Assembly (NCBI RefSeq): GCF_000203975.2
Contig: NZ_AFCF02000002.1
Location: forward strand, 62,001-126,000
DNA: 64,000 bases
DNA from: Leisingera sp. ANG1
Lineage (GTDB): Bacteria > Pseudomonadota > Alphaproteobacteria > Rhodobacterales > Rhodobacteraceae
Direction: 5' to 3'
The notes under the pieces are model-generated. The model saw only the letters and a program-made list of their open reading frames with translations, did no database searches and was not told where the DNA came from. Positions within the stretch are counted from its first letter, which is position 1, and the number at the start of each line of letters is the position of its first letter. Of this stretch, positions 17,802 to 27,570 are shown piece after piece. Made by a program: the position numbers and the translations under genes.

Positions 17802-18241
17802 TGGACGAAACCCATTCCCTGGCAGTATCGCTGTTCAGCGAAATTTTGATGGCTGACCAGCTGGCCCGGTCACGCCTCAGCAAAGTGCTGCCCAAGGGGA
17901 TGGAGCTGTCGCATTTCTCTGTGTTGAACCATCTGGCCCGAGCCGGGCTGGAACGGTCGCCTGCACAGCTGGCCAAAGCGTTTCACGTGACACGCGGCGC
18001 AATGACCAACACCTTGAACAAGCTGGAAGTGGCAGGCTATATCCACGTCCGCCCCGACTGGGATGACGCGCGGCGAAAGATGGTTGCTATCAGCCCAGCA
18101 GGAAAACAAGCCCGGGATGCAGCCCTGGCGGGTATCATTCCTGTGATATCGGAAGTGGTGGGGGAGCTGGGCAGCGACCGGGTCCGCGCCACGCTGCCAA
18201 TTCTGCGTGAGCTTCGCGGTAAACTGGAAGAGAGCGGCTGA
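17801..18241 (+). CDS. MarR family transcriptional regulator
   Basis: The 146-residue protein is a winged-helix MarR-type regulator. The central part reads AQLAKAFHVTRGAMTNTLNKLEVAGYI, the recognition helix followed by the wing at RPDWDDARRK. N- and C-terminal helices provide dimerisation. The start overlaps the nitrilase-family stop by one base (TGATG), so it is the last gene of the grxC operon. Target genes and ligand are unknown; MarR proteins often sense phenolics or oxidants, and its operon with glutathione-linked genes is only suggestive. Confidence 0.87.
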   Translation: MDETHSLAVSLFSEILMADQLARSRLSKVLPKGMELSHFSVLNHLARAGLERSPAQLAKAFHVTRGAMTNTLNKLEVAGYIHVRPDWDDARRKMVAISPAGKQARDAALAGIIPVISEVVGELGSDRVRATLPILRELRGKLEESG

Positions 18242-18554
18242 GCGAAATAGCCGTCCTCCTAAACATTTTGACCTTAAAGTAAAAAGAAAGACGCCCGCTA
18301 GCAGGCGCCTTTCCTCCCCATCAGTCCCCATCAGTCCGTGAGTGGCGGTTCCGGTAACCTTTGGGCGGACCCACCATCATTGCAGTGGCAAGCATTCACT
18401 CGATTCAGGAGCTTGCACCCCTGTAGCGAAGCGAAATATTCCAATTCCGCAATCTGACGATAACAAGCAGTGGATAAGCGCAAAAGTGCGCATAGGGATT
18501 ACCACCTATCCTTTCGGATAGATGGCAGTATCAACGGAAATTCAGGCTGATTCT
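18242..18554. other. 313-bp gap between convergent marR-type gene and ubiG
   Basis: No credible ORF is seen. The gap contains a terminator-like hairpin at 18287-18312, a 10-bp tandem duplication CCCCATCAGT at 18316-18335, a small GCGCA/TGCGC palindrome near 18480-18492, and a hairpin with stem CTATCC/GGATAG at 18502-18525. The last lies 30 bases beyond the ubiG stop and may end that message. Confidence 0.5.
18287..18312 (+). terminator. Probable terminator after the MarR-family gene
   Basis: AAAG-CGCC pairs with GGCG-CTTT across one A-C mismatch; because the sequence is nearly symmetrical it could act on both strands. The T tract is short. Confidence 0.45.
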
Positions 18555-19301
18555 TCAATCAGGCTTTACGCTGGCGGTTACATAGTTCACCGACAAGTCC
18601 CGCTCAGAAATTGACCAATTCCAGGTTATTGGGTTGAATACGAACCCCTTGCGGTCTACCGGCTTCAGCCCGGCCTTGTGCAACAATTCGAACAGTTCGT
18701 CGGGAGTGATGAATTTGGACCATTCATGGGTGCCGCGCGGCAGCCAGCGCATGATTACTTCGGCTCCGACAATTGCCATGGCGAAACTCTTGGGGTTTCG
18801 GTTGATGGTCGAGCAGATTTCCAAACCGCCAGGTTTCAGAAGTTTCTGCGTGGCGGTCAGGTAGCTGAGCGGATCGGCAACATGCTCGACAACTTCCATA
18901 TTCAGTACCACGTCGAATTGCTCGCCGGCTTCGGCTAGCGCTTCGGCGGTGGTGTGGAGGTAATCGATTTCCAGTCCGGATTGCTCTGCATGAATGCGGG
19001 CGACTGGCAGGTTGCCTTCAGCGGCATCTGCGCCAACCACTGTTGCTCCCAGCCTTGCCATGGGTTCGCTCAGCAGCCCGCCACCGCAGCCAATGTCCAA
19101 TAGCCGCAGCCCTTCGAAAGGGCGCTGTGACGTCAGGTCGCGGCCAAACTCGCCGGCGATCTGGCTGGTTATATAGTCGAGTCTGCACGGGTTCAGCATA
19201 TGCAGTGGCTTGAACTTGCCGTTCGGATCCCACCACTCTGCCGCCATCGCCTCGAATTTGGCGATTTCCGCAGGGTCGACCGTGGATTGAGGCGCTTGCA
19301 T
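18555..19301 (-). CDS. ubiG: Ubiquinone biosynthesis O-methyltransferase
   Basis: The 248-residue product catalyses the two O-methylations of the ubiquinone ring. The N-terminal [21 protein letters not shown] and the SAM motif [13 protein letters not shown] are typical of UbiG, as is MEVVEHV. Length is close to that of the E. coli enzyme. I chose the ATG at 19301, preceded by GGAGACAGGA, over the upstream ATG at 19340. The upstream start would add 13 residues with no conserved content. The gene is divergent from pip, with about 50 bp between starts. Confidence 0.92.
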   Translation of the reverse strand: MQAPQSTVDPAEIAKFEAMAAEWWDPNGKFKPLHMLNPCRLDYITSQIAGEFGRDLTSQRPFEGLRLLDIGCGGGLLSEPMARLGATVVGADAAEGNLPVARIHAEQSGLEIDYLHTTAEALAEAGEQFDVVLNMEVVEHVADPLSYLTATQKLLKPGGLEICSTINRNPKSFAMAIVGAEVIMRWLPRGTHEWSKFITPDELFELLHKAGLKPVDRKGFVFNPITWNWSISERDLSVNYVTASVKPD

Positions 19302-19351
19302 TCCTGTCTCCGTGTGCTCTTTTGTAGTCTGACGTTTCACTAAGGTCAGTA

Positions 19352-20332
19352 ATGGATAGATACCCGGATCAAAAGCGCGCTGTGCATTATCTTTACCCGC
19401 CGGTTGAGCCTTTTGACCAGCGTATGATCGACGCAGGCCAGGGCCACCGCATTTATGCGGAACAAAGCGGCAATCCGAATGGAATTCCGGTGATCGTTTG
19501 TCATGGCGGGCCCGGCGGGGGCAGCAGCCCGGCGATGCGGCGCTATTTTGATCCGCATGTCTTTCGAATCATCCTGTTCGACCAGCGCGGATGCGGCCGC
19601 TCGCGCCCCTATGCTTCCTGCGAGAACAACACCACATGGCATCTGGTTGCCGATATGGAGTTGATTCGAACCCAGCTGGGAATTGACGCTTGGATCCTGT
19701 TCGGCGGCAGTTGGGGGGCAACCCTTGCGCTGATCTATGCCCAGACCCATCCGGACCGGGTGCAGCAAGTCATCCTGCGCGGTGTCTTTCTGATGACCAA
19801 GGCGGAGCTGGACTGGTTCTATGGCGGCGGAGCGGGAAAATTCTGGCCAGAGACCTGGGCTAAGTTTGTCTCGCTGATTCCGGACGCAGAGCGCGGCGAC
19901 ATGATTGCGGCATACAAAAAGCGCTTATTCTCGGGCAATCTGGAGGAAGAAGTGCGCTATGGCCGAGCCTGGTCCGCCTGGGAAAACGCCTTGGCCTCCG
20001 TCCATTCAAACGGTCAGTGCGGTGAAAGCCCCGGCGATTATGCGCGCGCGTTTGCCCGGCTGGAAAACCACTATTTCAGCAACGGCGGTTTCCTTGACTA
20101 CGACGGCCAAATTCTCGCCAGCATGGGGCGGATTTCACATATTCCCGGTGTGATCGTACAGGGACGTTATGACATGATCTGCCCGCCGTCCTCCGCCTGG
20201 CGCCTGAACGAGCTGTGGCCAAATGCGGAGTTGAAGATGGTGCGCAATGCCGGCCATGCTCTGTCCGAGCCGGGAATCAGCGCAGAACTGGTCCGGGCGA
20301 TGGACCGGATTGCAGGAGAGCTTGTGCCATGA
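19352..20332 (+). CDS. pip: Proline iminopeptidase
   Basis: The 326-residue protein is an alpha/beta hydrolase of the S33 family that releases N-terminal proline from peptides in the cytosol. The start ([16 protein letters not shown]) and the oxyanion stretch [11 protein letters not shown] are family hallmarks. The nucleophile lies in [10 protein letters not shown], the Asp in GRYDMICPP and the His in AGHALSE. The stop overlaps the ATG of the following solute-binding protein (ATGA), linking peptide breakdown to a peptide-type binding protein. Confidence 0.93.
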   Translation: MDRYPDQKRAVHYLYPPVEPFDQRMIDAGQGHRIYAEQSGNPNGIPVIVCHGGPGGGSSPAMRRYFDPHVFRIILFDQRGCGRSRPYASCENNTTWHLVADMELIRTQLGIDAWILFGGSWGATLALIYAQTHPDRVQQVILRGVFLMTKAELDWFYGGGAGKFWPETWAKFVSLIPDAERGDMIAAYKKRLFSGNLEEEVRYGRAWSAWENALASVHSNGQCGESPGDYARAFARLENHYFSNGGFLDYDGQILASMGRISHIPGVIVQGRYDMICPPSSAWRLNELWPNAELKMVRNAGHALSEPGISAELVRAMDRIAGELVP

Positions 20333-21174
20333 CGCGCATCGACCGCCGCGCGCTGTTCACCTCTGGTGCTGCTGCTGCCTTGCTGGCGGCGGCTGGCGGT
20401 TCGGTTCATGCGTCACCCAAGGCTGGCGGCGTGCTGCGCCTGGCGGTTCCGCGTGAGGGCGGCATGCTGGAGCAGGCCGCCCGCGGCGCGGTCTATGAAA
20501 CGCTGACTGAAATCGCGCCTGACGGGCTCCTGCGCGGCGAGCTTGCAACCAGCTGGCAATCCGCGCCGGATGCACGCGCCTGGACCCTTGATCTGCGTGA
20601 AGATGTCACTTTTCACGATGGCATACAGTTGACAGCGGAAGATGCCGCGGCCTCGCTTGATGCGCTGGGCGTAACCGGTGCAGACCTACGGGCTGTTACC
20701 GCGTTAGGCAGTCATCAGTTGCTGCTGGAACTGGCACAGCCCAATCCGCATCTGCCTTATTTGCTGGCCAGTGCTGATCACTATATCGCCCCTCGGGGGG
20801 AACTGCCTGCCGCGCTTGATGAAGCGGTTGGAACCGGCTGCTACCGCGTTGAACGTGCTCAAGAAGACCGCCACTTCCGCGCGTCCAAAGTGGCAGGGCA
20901 TTATAAAGCCAGCACAGCGGGCTGGGCAGACACGGTGGAAATCATCGTGATTCCGGATGCTTTGGTCCGTGCTGAGGCTCTGCGCGACGGTTATGTCGAT
21001 GTGGCGGCCCTGCCGGAACCGCGCGGCCTGCTGAAGCGCGGTGAGTTTCTGTATCATCCGTCCTCCAAAGACATGGCTTTGGCGGCACGACACGATGTCG
21101 GTATTCCACGAAAGGTGGGCCAGCGCGCACCACTGGACGATGGCCGCATTGCAGAACGGTGGTGGCGGCTGTAA
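20329..21174 (+). CDS. Short ABC-type solute-binding protein, family 5 (peptide/oligopeptide) fold
   Basis: The 281-residue protein has a Tat-like signal (IDRRALFTSGAAAALLAAAGG) and clear family-5 hallmarks: YETLTEIAPDG, LATSWQ, and WTLDLREDVTFHDG. Usual family members are about 500 residues, so a large part of the C-terminal lobe is absent, yet the frame ends cleanly with DGRIAERWWRL and no frameshift is visible. It may be a lineage-specific reduced binding protein. No permease or ATPase genes adjoin it. Translation is probably coupled to pip through the ATGA overlap. The ATG at 20329 was chosen for this overlap and the signal peptide. Confidence 0.75.
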   Translation: MTRIDRRALFTSGAAAALLAAAGGSVHASPKAGGVLRLAVPREGGMLEQAARGAVYETLTEIAPDGLLRGELATSWQSAPDARAWTLDLREDVTFHDGIQLTAEDAAASLDALGVTGADLRAVTALGSHQLLLELAQPNPHLPYLLASADHYIAPRGELPAALDEAVGTGCYRVERAQEDRHFRASKVAGHYKASTAGWADTVEIIVIPDALVRAEALRDGYVDVAALPEPRGLLKRGEFLYHPSSKDMALAARHDVGIPRKVGQRAPLDDGRIAERWWRL

Positions 21175-21205
21175 GGCCACCGGGAGGCTCTGCACAACAC
21201 AAGCC

Positions 21206-21234
21206 TTGCAGTTTTCCCCAATCCCGCCTATATG
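21206..21234 (+). promoter_or_regulatory. Candidate sigma-70 promoter of the rimP-nusA operon
   Basis: TTGCAG (21206-21211) and TATATG (21229-21234) are separated by exactly 17 bp. Predicted transcription start is near 21241, about 115 bases before rimP, which places the terminator at 21291-21313 inside the leader. Confidence 0.6.
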
Positions 21235-21290
21235 CCTTTGACAACAGCGGCGCGTTGAACCTCTGGCTCAAGGCTCCACCGGGAATTTCG

Positions 21291-21313
21291 ACGGGCCGCG
21301 CGCCCGTTTTTTT
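21291..21313 (+). terminator. Intrinsic terminator 42 bp before rimP; terminator of the preceding gene or attenuator
   Basis: ACGGGC pairs with GCCCGT around a CGCGC loop, and seven T residues follow. It lies downstream of the predicted rimP promoter, so it could cause premature termination in the leader; it may also simply end transcription from pip. Confidence 0.85.
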
Positions 21314-21355
21314 GTGTTTGCAGGCCTTTGTCTGCACGCTCCAAGTGGAGGTCTT

Positions 21356-21946
21356 ATGACCAACGACCTGATTGCCAAAGCTGCCATCGACAGGCGCCTG
21401 GCCGAGATCGTCACCCCGGTGATCGAGGATCTGGGTTACGAGCTGGTGCGAATCCGGCTGATGTCTGGTAAGGCGACGACGCTGCAGATCATGGCCGATA
21501 AGCCTGATGGCGGCATTGAAGTGGACGATTGTGCTGCGATCTCGAACGCGGTCAGTGCGACGTTGGACGTCGAAGATCCGATCATTGACGCCTATGCACT
21601 GGAAGTTTCGAGCCCGGGTATCGACCGGCCGCTGACCCGGCTGAAGGACTTTGACATGTTCGAAGGCTACGAGGCCAAGCTGGAGACCGAAGAGCTGGTC
21701 GGTGGCCGCCGCCGTTTCAAGGGTGAGCTGGCAGGCACTGAAGAAGATGAGGTTCTGATCAATATTAACGATCAGGGCGAGACTGTGACCATTGGTCTGA
21801 AATTCGACTGGCTGAGCGACGCCAAGCTGGTTCTGACTGATGATCTGATCAAGGAAATGCTGCGGCAGCGCAAAGAGGCCGGCACGCTGAACGAAGACGC
21901 ATTCGACGAAATCGAGACCGAAGAGTCTGACGAGGAGAACAAGTAA
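21356..21946 (+). CDS. rimP: Ribosome maturation factor RimP
   Basis: The 196-residue protein helps assemble the 30S subunit. The N-terminal domain reads [15 protein letters not shown] and [20 protein letters not shown], both diagnostic for RimP. It ends in an acidic tail ([12 protein letters not shown]) not seen in all members. The ATG at 21356 follows AGTGGAGG; the upstream ATG in the same frame lies within the leader. The stop overlaps the nusA start (TAATG), as in the widely conserved rimP-nusA-infB operon. Confidence 0.93.
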   Translation: MTNDLIAKAAIDRRLAEIVTPVIEDLGYELVRIRLMSGKATTLQIMADKPDGGIEVDDCAAISNAVSATLDVEDPIIDAYALEVSSPGIDRPLTRLKDFDMFEGYEAKLETEELVGGRRRFKGELAGTEEDEVLININDQGETVTIGLKFDWLSDAKLVLTDDLIKEMLRQRKEAGTLNEDAFDEIETEESDEENK

Positions 21947-23562
21947 TGGCTATCACCTCTGCAAACCAGCTGGAGCTGTTGCAAACCGCCGAGGCCGTGG
22001 CGCGCGAAAAGATGATCGACCCGGGTCTGGTGATCGAGGCGATGGAAGAGAGTCTCGCCCGCGCGGCCAAGAGCCGCTATGGCGCCGAGATGGACATCCG
22101 CGTCTCGATCGACCGCAAGACCGGCCGCGCCACCTTTACCCGTGTACGTACCGTTGTGGCGGATGAGGATCTGGAAAACTACCAGGCCGAAATGACCGTC
22201 GAGCAGGCGCGTCAATACATGGCGGAGCCCGAGGTCGGCCAGACCTACGTCGAGGAAGTGCCGCCGGTGGAAATGGGCCGGATTGCCGCCCAGTCGGCCA
22301 AGCAGGTGATCCTGCAGAAAGTTCGCGAAGCTGAGCGTGACCGCCAGTATGAAGAGTTTAAAGACCGCGCCGGCACTATCATCAACGGCCTAGTCAAGCG
22401 CGAGGAATACGGCAACGTTATCGTAGATGTCGGCGCTGGCGAAGCGATCCTGCGCCGCAATGAGAAGATCGGCCGTGAAAGCTACCGCCCGAACGACCGC
22501 GTACGCTGCTACATCAAGGACGTGCGCCGCGAGCCGCGCGGCCCGCAGATTTTCCTGTCGCGCACCGCGCCGGAATTCATGGCCGAGCTGTTCAAGATGG
22601 AAGTGCCCGAAATCTATGATGGCATTATCGAGATCAAGGCCGTTGCTCGTGACCCTGGGTCGCGCGCCAAGATTGCGGTTATTTCCTATGACGGCTCGAT
22701 CGACCCGGTTGGTGCCTGTGTCGGTATGCGCGGTTCCCGCGTGCAGGCCGTTGTGAACGAGCTTCAGGGCGAAAAGATCGACATCATTCCGTGGAATGAG
22801 GATCAGCCGACCTTCCTGGTGAACGCGCTGCAGCCGGCCGAAGTGTCCAAGGTTGTTCTGGACGAAGAAGCTGGCAAGATCGAAGTTGTGGTGCCGGAAG
22901 AGCAGCTGAGCCTGGCCATCGGCCGCCGCGGCCAGAACGTGCGCCTGGCGTCGCAGCTGACCAACCTCGACATCGACATCATGACCGAGGAAGAGGAATC
23001 GGCCCGCCGACAGAAGGAATTCGAAGCGCGTACCAAGTTGTTCATGGAAACCCTGGACCTTGACGAATTCTTTGCCCAGCTTCTGGTGTCCGAAGGCTTC
23101 ACCAATCTGGAAGAAGTTGCCTATGTCGAACTGGACGAACTGCTGGTGATCGACGGTGTCGATGAAGGCACCGCCGAAGAGCTGCAGGCCCGTGCCCGCG
23201 ACTTCCTGGAAGCCCAGGCCAAGGCGGCGCTGGACGCGGCGCGCGCTCTGGGTGCCGAAGACAGCCTTATCCAGTTTGAAGGCCTGACCCCGCAGATGGT
23301 CGAGGCGCTGGCGAAGGACGACGTGAAATCGCTGGAAGACTTCGCCACCTGTGCCGATTGGGAACTGGCCGGCGGCTGGACCAATGACGGCGGTGAGCGG
23401 GTCAAGGACGACGGCATCCTGGAACCCTTCGGCATGTCGCTTGAGGAAGCACAGGATCTGGTGATGACCGCGCGCATCATGCTGGGCTGGGTTGATCCTG
23501 AAGAGCTGGAAGCGGAAGCAGCTGAAGGCGAAGAAGCTGGTGAAGAGGAAGGCGAGGCCTGA
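21946..23562 (+). CDS. nusA: Transcription termination/antitermination factor NusA
   Basis: The 538-residue protein binds RNA polymerase and controls pausing, termination and antitermination. An N-terminal polymerase-binding domain is followed by an S1 domain, two KH domains (DEEAGKIEVVVPEEQLSLAIGRRGQNVRLA marks the second), and a C-terminal part with two helix-hairpin-helix-type repeats. The last 20 residues are mostly Glu and Ala. It is coupled to rimP through TAATG. Confidence 0.95.
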   Translation: MAITSANQLELLQTAEAVAREKMIDPGLVIEAMEESLARAAKSRYGAEMDIRVSIDRKTGRATFTRVRTVVADEDLENYQAEMTVEQARQYMAEPEVGQTYVEEVPPVEMGRIAAQSAKQVILQKVREAERDRQYEEFKDRAGTIINGLVKREEYGNVIVDVGAGEAILRRNEKIGRESYRPNDRVRCYIKDVRREPRGPQIFLSRTAPEFMAELFKMEVPEIYDGIIEIKAVARDPGSRAKIAVISYDGSIDPVGACVGMRGSRVQAVVNELQGEKIDIIPWNEDQPTFLVNALQPAEVSKVVLDEEAGKIEVVVPEEQLSLAIGRRGQNVRLASQLTNLDIDIMTEEEESARRQKEFEARTKLFMETLDLDEFFAQLLVSEGFTNLEEVAYVELDELLVIDGVDEGTAEELQARARDFLEAQAKAALDAARALGAEDSLIQFEGLTPQMVEALAKDDVKSLEDFATCADWELAGGWTNDGGERVKDDGILEPFGMSLEEAQDLVMTARIMLGWVDPEELEAEAAEGEEAGEEEGEA

Positions 23563-23588
23563 TTTCGGGCCTTGCACAGGAGACCTGC

Positions 23589-24209
23589 ATGACACGCGGC
23601 GGCACAACAAAAGACCGGACCGGCGAAAGCGAACGCAAATGCATCGCGACCGGCGAGTCCCAGCCTAAACAGGGCCTCATCCGATTTGTGATGGGGCCTG
23701 ACGGGCAGGTTGTGCCAGATGTGATGGGCAAGCTGCCCGGCCGCGGTGTCTATGTCGCCTCCAGCCGGGAGGCTCTGGCTGCAGCAGTCAAAAAAAAGCT
23801 GTTTGCCCGCGGTTTCAAGGCGCAGGTGCAGGTGCCGGATGAGCTGGTACAGGAAGTCGAGCGGCAGGTAGTCCGCCGCCTGATCGAACTGATCAGCCTG
23901 GCGCGCAAATCGGGCGACGCAGTGTCCGGGTTTGAGCGGGTCAAGGATTGGCTGGCCAAGGAAGAGGCCCGGGTGCTGATCCAGGCTTCTGACGGATCCG
24001 GGCGCGGGAAGTCGAAGCTGAGCACGCCCTACAAGGGCAAATTCATCGGCTGCCTCACGGCGGACGAGCTGGGAATGGCATTTGGGCGCCAAACTGCGAT
24101 CCATGCCGCCCTCGCCTCTGGCGGACTCAGCAAACGTGTTGTAGATGAGGCGCAACGACTGCAAGGTTTGCGCGAAATGGTGGGCGGCAACGGCCGCACG
24201 GAAGGATAA
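23589..24209 (+). CDS. YlxR/DUF448 protein fused to an L7Ae-like RNA-binding domain
   Basis: The 206-residue protein has an N-terminal YlxR (DUF448) domain with [16 protein letters not shown] and LPGRGVYV, the RNA-binding fold found between nusA and infB in many bacteria. The second half ([20 protein letters not shown]... to [10 protein letters not shown]) resembles ribosomal protein L7Ae-type domains. The fusion is common in alphaproteobacteria, often named an RNA-binding protein or nucleic-acid-binding protein. Its precise job is unknown. Confidence 0.85.
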   Translation: MTRGGTTKDRTGESERKCIATGESQPKQGLIRFVMGPDGQVVPDVMGKLPGRGVYVASSREALAAAVKKKLFARGFKAQVQVPDELVQEVERQVVRRLIELISLARKSGDAVSGFERVKDWLAKEEARVLIQASDGSGRGKSKLSTPYKGKFIGCLTADELGMAFGRQTAIHAALASGGLSKRVVDEAQRLQGLREMVGGNGRTEG

Positions 24210-24217
24210 GTAGCTTT

Positions 24218-26695
24218 ATGAGCGATAGTGACGGCAAAAAGACACTGGGTCTGCGTGGGGGTTCCCGTCCGGGGAACGTGAAACAAAGTTTCAGCCATGG
24301 ACGGACCAAGAATGTCGTGGTGGAAACCAAGCGCAAACGCGTTGTGGTTCCCAAGCCGGGTGCGGCCAAGGGGGGCAGCGGCGCTGCACCTTCCACATCC
24401 GGATCGCGCCGGCCAGCCGGCATCAGCGACGCGGAAATGGAGCGCCGCCTGAAGGCACTGCAGGCTGCAAAAGCCCGCGAAGCTGAGGAAGCCGCGCAGC
24501 GCGAAGCCGAAGAAAAGGCCCGCGCTGAAGAGCGTGAGCGCCGCCGGGCCGAGGCTGAAGCCAAGGAACGCGAGCAGCGCGAAGCGGAAGAACGCGCGCG
24601 TGCTAAAGCCGAAGAAGAAGAGCGTCAGCGTATTGCAGCCGAAGAAGCCGCGAAGCGTGCTGCAGCCGCGCCGGCACCGGAAGCCGCGAAAGCTGAGCGT
24701 GCTGCGCCGAACAAGCCTGCCCCTGCTGCAACACCGCGCAAATCCGAACGCGAGCGCGAGCAACGCCCGTCCCGCGGCAAGGGCCGTGACGACAACCGCC
24801 GCTCCGGCAAGCTGACTCTGGGCCAGGCAACTGGCGGTGAAGGTAACCGCCAGCGCTCGATGGCAGCCATGAAGCGTAAGCAGGAACGTGCGCGGCAGAA
24901 GGCCATGGGAGGCTCGGTCGAGCGTGAAAAGGTTGTGCGTGACGTGCAGCTGCCGGAAACCATTGTGGTGTCCGAGCTGGCGAACCGTATGGCTGAACGC
25001 GTTGCAGATGTGGTGAAATCGCTCATGCAGATGGGTATGATGGTCACCCAGAACCAGTCGATCGACGCCGATACCGCGGAGCTGATCATCGAGGAATTCG
25101 GCCACAAGGTAACCCGTGTTTCCGATGCTGACGTCGAGGACGTGATCAAGGAAGTCGAGGACAAGGAAGACGACCTGAAGCCGCGTCCTCCGGTCATCAC
25201 CATCATGGGTCACGTCGACCATGGCAAGACATCGCTGCTGGACGCTATCCGAGATGCGCGTGTTGTGGCAGGCGAGGCGGGCGGTATTACCCAGCACATT
25301 GGCGCCTATCAGGTGACCACCGAAAGCGGCACGGTGCTGAGCTTCCTGGACACCCCTGGCCACGCGGCCTTTACTTCGATGCGCTCCCGCGGCGCGCAGG
25401 TGACGGATATCGTGGTTCTGGTTGTGGCTGCGGATGACGCGGTGATGCCGCAGACCGTCGAAGCCATCAACCACGCCAAGGCTGCGCAGGTTCCGATGAT
25501 CGTGGCGATCAACAAGATCGACAAGCCGGCAGCCGATCCGACGAGGGTCCGCACCGACCTGCTGCAGCACGAGGTGATCGTGGAGCAGATGTCAGGTGAA
25601 GTGCAGGACGTCGAAGTTTCCGCCGTTACCGGACAGGGCTTGGATGAACTGCTGGAAGCCATTGCGCTGCAAGCGGAAATCCTGGAACTGAAAGCCAACC
25701 CCGACCGCGCTGCCCAAGGCGCCGTGATCGAGGCGCAGCTGGACGTGGGCCGTGGCCCGGTTGCCACCGTTCTGGTTCAGAACGGCACCCTGCGCCAGGG
25801 CGACATCTTTGTTGTGGGTGAGCAGTACGGCAAGGTCCGTGCGCTGATCAACGACAAGGGTGAGCGCGTGCAGGAAGCCGGTCCTTCGGTCCCGGTCGAG
25901 GTCCTTGGCCTCAACGGCACCCCGGAAGCGGGTGACGTTCTGAACGTGACGGAGACCGAAGCGCAGGCGCGCGAGATCGCCGCCTACCGCGAGCAGGCCG
26001 CCAAGGACAAGCGCGCCGCAGCTGGTGCTGCGACCACGCTGGAGCAGCTGATGGCCAAGGCAAAGGAAGACGAAAACGTCTCCGAACTGCCAATCCTGGT
26101 CAAGGCCGACGTGCAAGGTTCCGCCGAAGCCATCGTGCAAGCGATGGAGAAGATCGGCAACGACGAGGTACGTGTGCGCGTGTTGCATTCTGGTGTTGGT
26201 GCGATCACTGAAACCGATGTGGGCCTGGCCGAAGCCTCTGGTGCGCCGATTATGGGCTTCAACGTCCGTGCCAATGCTTCGGCCCGCAACACTGCAAACC
26301 AGAAGGGTGTGGAGATCCGCTATTACTCGGTGATCTATGACCTGGTGGACGATGTGAAAGCGGCGGCTTCCGGCCTGCTGTCTGCCGAAATCCGCGAGAA
26401 CTTTATCGGTTACGCTCAGATCAAGGAAGTCTTCAAGGTTACCGGTGTTGGCAAGGTTGCCGGCTGTCTGGTTACCGAAGGTGTCGCCCGCCGTTCGGCT
26501 GGCGTGCGTCTGCTGCGCGACAACGTGGTGATCCACGAAGGCACGCTGAAGACCCTGAAGCGCTTCAAGGACGAAGTGTCCGAGGTTCAGTCCGGCCAGG
26601 AATGCGGTATGGCGTTCGAAAACTACGACGATATCCGCCCGAACGATGTGATCGAGATCTTCGAACGCGAAGAAGTCACGCGTACGTTGGATTGA
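24218..26695 (+). CDS. infB: Translation initiation factor IF-2
   Basis: The 825-residue GTPase places initiator tRNA on the 30S subunit. A long N-terminal region (about residues 80-200) is charged and rich in Ala, Glu and Arg and likely forms a helix. The G domain starts at residue 331 with GHVDHGKTS, then DTPGHAAF and NKIDKP. The beta-barrel and C-terminal fMet-tRNA-binding domains follow and end [10 protein letters not shown]. The gene closes the rimP operon and is followed by a strong terminator. Confidence 0.95.
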   Translation: MSDSDGKKTLGLRGGSRPGNVKQSFSHGRTKNVVVETKRKRVVVPKPGAAKGGSGAAPSTSGSRRPAGISDAEMERRLKALQAAKAREAEEAAQREAEEKARAEERERRRAEAEAKEREQREAEERARAKAEEEERQRIAAEEAAKRAAAAPAPEAAKAERAAPNKPAPAATPRKSEREREQRPSRGKGRDDNRRSGKLTLGQATGGEGNRQRSMAAMKRKQERARQKAMGGSVEREKVVRDVQLPETIVVSELANRMAERVADVVKSLMQMGMMVTQNQSIDADTAELIIEEFGHKVTRVSDADVEDVIKEVEDKEDDLKPRPPVITIMGHVDHGKTSLLDAIRDARVVAGEAGGITQHIGAYQVTTESGTVLSFLDTPGHAAFTSMRSRGAQVTDIVVLVVAADDAVMPQTVEAINHAKAAQVPMIVAINKIDKPAADPTRVRTDLLQHEVIVEQMSGEVQDVEVSAVTGQGLDELLEAIALQAEILELKANPDRAAQGAVIEAQLDVGRGPVATVLVQNGTLRQGDIFVVGEQYGKVRALINDKGERVQEAGPSVPVEVLGLNGTPEAGDVLNVTETEAQAREIAAYREQAAKDKRAAAGAATTLEQLMAKAKEDENVSELPILVKADVQGSAEAIVQAMEKIGNDEVRVRVLHSGVGAITETDVGLAEASGAPIMGFNVRANASARNTANQKGVEIRYYSVIYDLVDDVKAAASGLLSAEIRENFIGYAQIKEVFKVTGVGKVAGCLVTEGVARRSAGVRLLRDNVVIHEGTLKTLKRFKDEVSEVQSGQECGMAFENYDDIRPNDVIEIFEREEVTRTLD

Positions 26696-26720
26696 TAGCT
26701 GCGGAAAACGGAATAAATGA

Positions 26721-26755
26721 GGGCTCTGGTTAGTAACCGGGGCCCTTATTTTCTT
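26721..26755 (+). terminator. Terminator of the rimP-infB operon
   Basis: An 11-bp stem (26721-26731 with 26735-26745, three G-U pairs) closes an AGT loop and is followed by TTATTTTCTT. Confidence 0.85.
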
Positions 26756-26781
26756 ACTCGGGTCACTAAGGTGTTCGCAGG

Positions 26782-26811
26782 AATAAAAGGGCAGCCTTGC
26801 AGCTGCCCTTT
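26782..26811 (-). terminator. Strong hairpin with T tract on the minus strand
   Basis: A perfect 10-bp stem AAAGGGCAGC/GCTGCCCTTT surrounds CTTGCA. On the minus strand it is followed by TTTTATTCC, an intrinsic-terminator tail. It lies about 360 bases beyond the mutT stop and would end a minus-strand transcript, either a long mutT 3' end or a separate small RNA. Confidence 0.6.
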
Positions 26812-27171
26812 GCGGCGTTGCCTGGCATGTGTGAGTGGCGGCTCAGGCAGAGGGGGTTACCGGGTGGCCCTTGTATGTTTTGCTACCGACCTGCACCGCT
26901 ATTTTCCCATCTGGGAATGCCCGTATGAATATGCCCTGAACCAGTGAAAAACTTCCAACCGCGATAGTTCTTAGCATGATCGCCTCATAATCCGCTGTAG
27001 TACAGCCTACTGAGTTGGTTTGCTTTTTCAGGTTTGACCAGAATGGTTAACAAAAAGTTCACACGTATTGCCGAGGCGCAGTTAAACACCCGGCAAAAAT
27101 GTGGGATTTGCCATCGAAAGCGTGGCGTGTGACGGCTCTGGTGTTACCACTGTGCCGTAGCGTCTTTCGCT

Positions 27172-27570
27172 TTAGAGCCAGTCGCGCAGGATTGGGATAA
27201 GCGGAATATCAGCTGGCGGCATCGCAAAATCGCGAAGGTCCTGCGGGCGGACCCACTTTAAGGTTTGACCTTCCTTTGCCTGTGGAATGCCCTCCCATTT
27301 TCGGCAAGCAAACAGCGGCATCAGCAAGTGGAAATCCGCATAGGAATGGCTGGCAAAGGTAAGCGGAGCCAGGCAGGAGGCCCAGGTATCAATGCCCAGC
27401 TCCTCGTGCAACTCGCGGATCAGTGCGGCCTCCGGTGTTTCACCCGGCTCGATCTTGCCGCCAGGAAACTCCCAAAGGCCAGCCATGGACTTGCCTTCCG
27501 GCCGCTGCGCAAGAAGCACGCGTCCATCCGCATCGATGAGCGCAACCGCGGAAACCAGAACTGTTTTCAT
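27172..27570 (-). CDS. mutT: (d)NTP pyrophosphohydrolase MutT
   Basis: The 132-residue Nudix protein has the exact Nudix box GKIEPGETPEAALIRELHEELGI split as G-x5-E-x7-REL-x2-EELGI. Together with the GLWEFPGG stretch this is typical of MutT, which removes 8-oxo-dGTP from the nucleotide pool. I used the ATG at 27570 because it overlaps the argJ stop (ATGA); the longer frame upstream lies in argJ. Final gene of the ppiC-argJ-mutT operon. Confidence 0.88.
   Translation of the reverse strand: MKTVLVSAVALIDADGRVLLAQRPEGKSMAGLWEFPGGKIEPGETPEAALIRELHEELGIDTWASCLAPLTFASHSYADFHLLMPLFACRKWEGIPQAKEGQTLKWVRPQDLRDFAMPPADIPLIPILRDWL

Larger units (their letters stand above)
26696..27171. other. 476-bp gap between convergent infB and mutT
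   Basis: No credible ORF; a 76-codon frame at 26717-26947 begins inside the infB terminator and has no ribosome-binding site. Two hairpins are present (listed separately). Near 27047-27061 the sequence TTAA-N7-TTCA resembles half of a CtrA site. The length is large for convergent genes and could hide a small RNA on the minus strand. Confidence 0.4.

Noticed and set aside
26717-26947. 76-codon frame after infB
   Set aside because: It starts inside the infB terminator stem and has no ribosome-binding site or homology.
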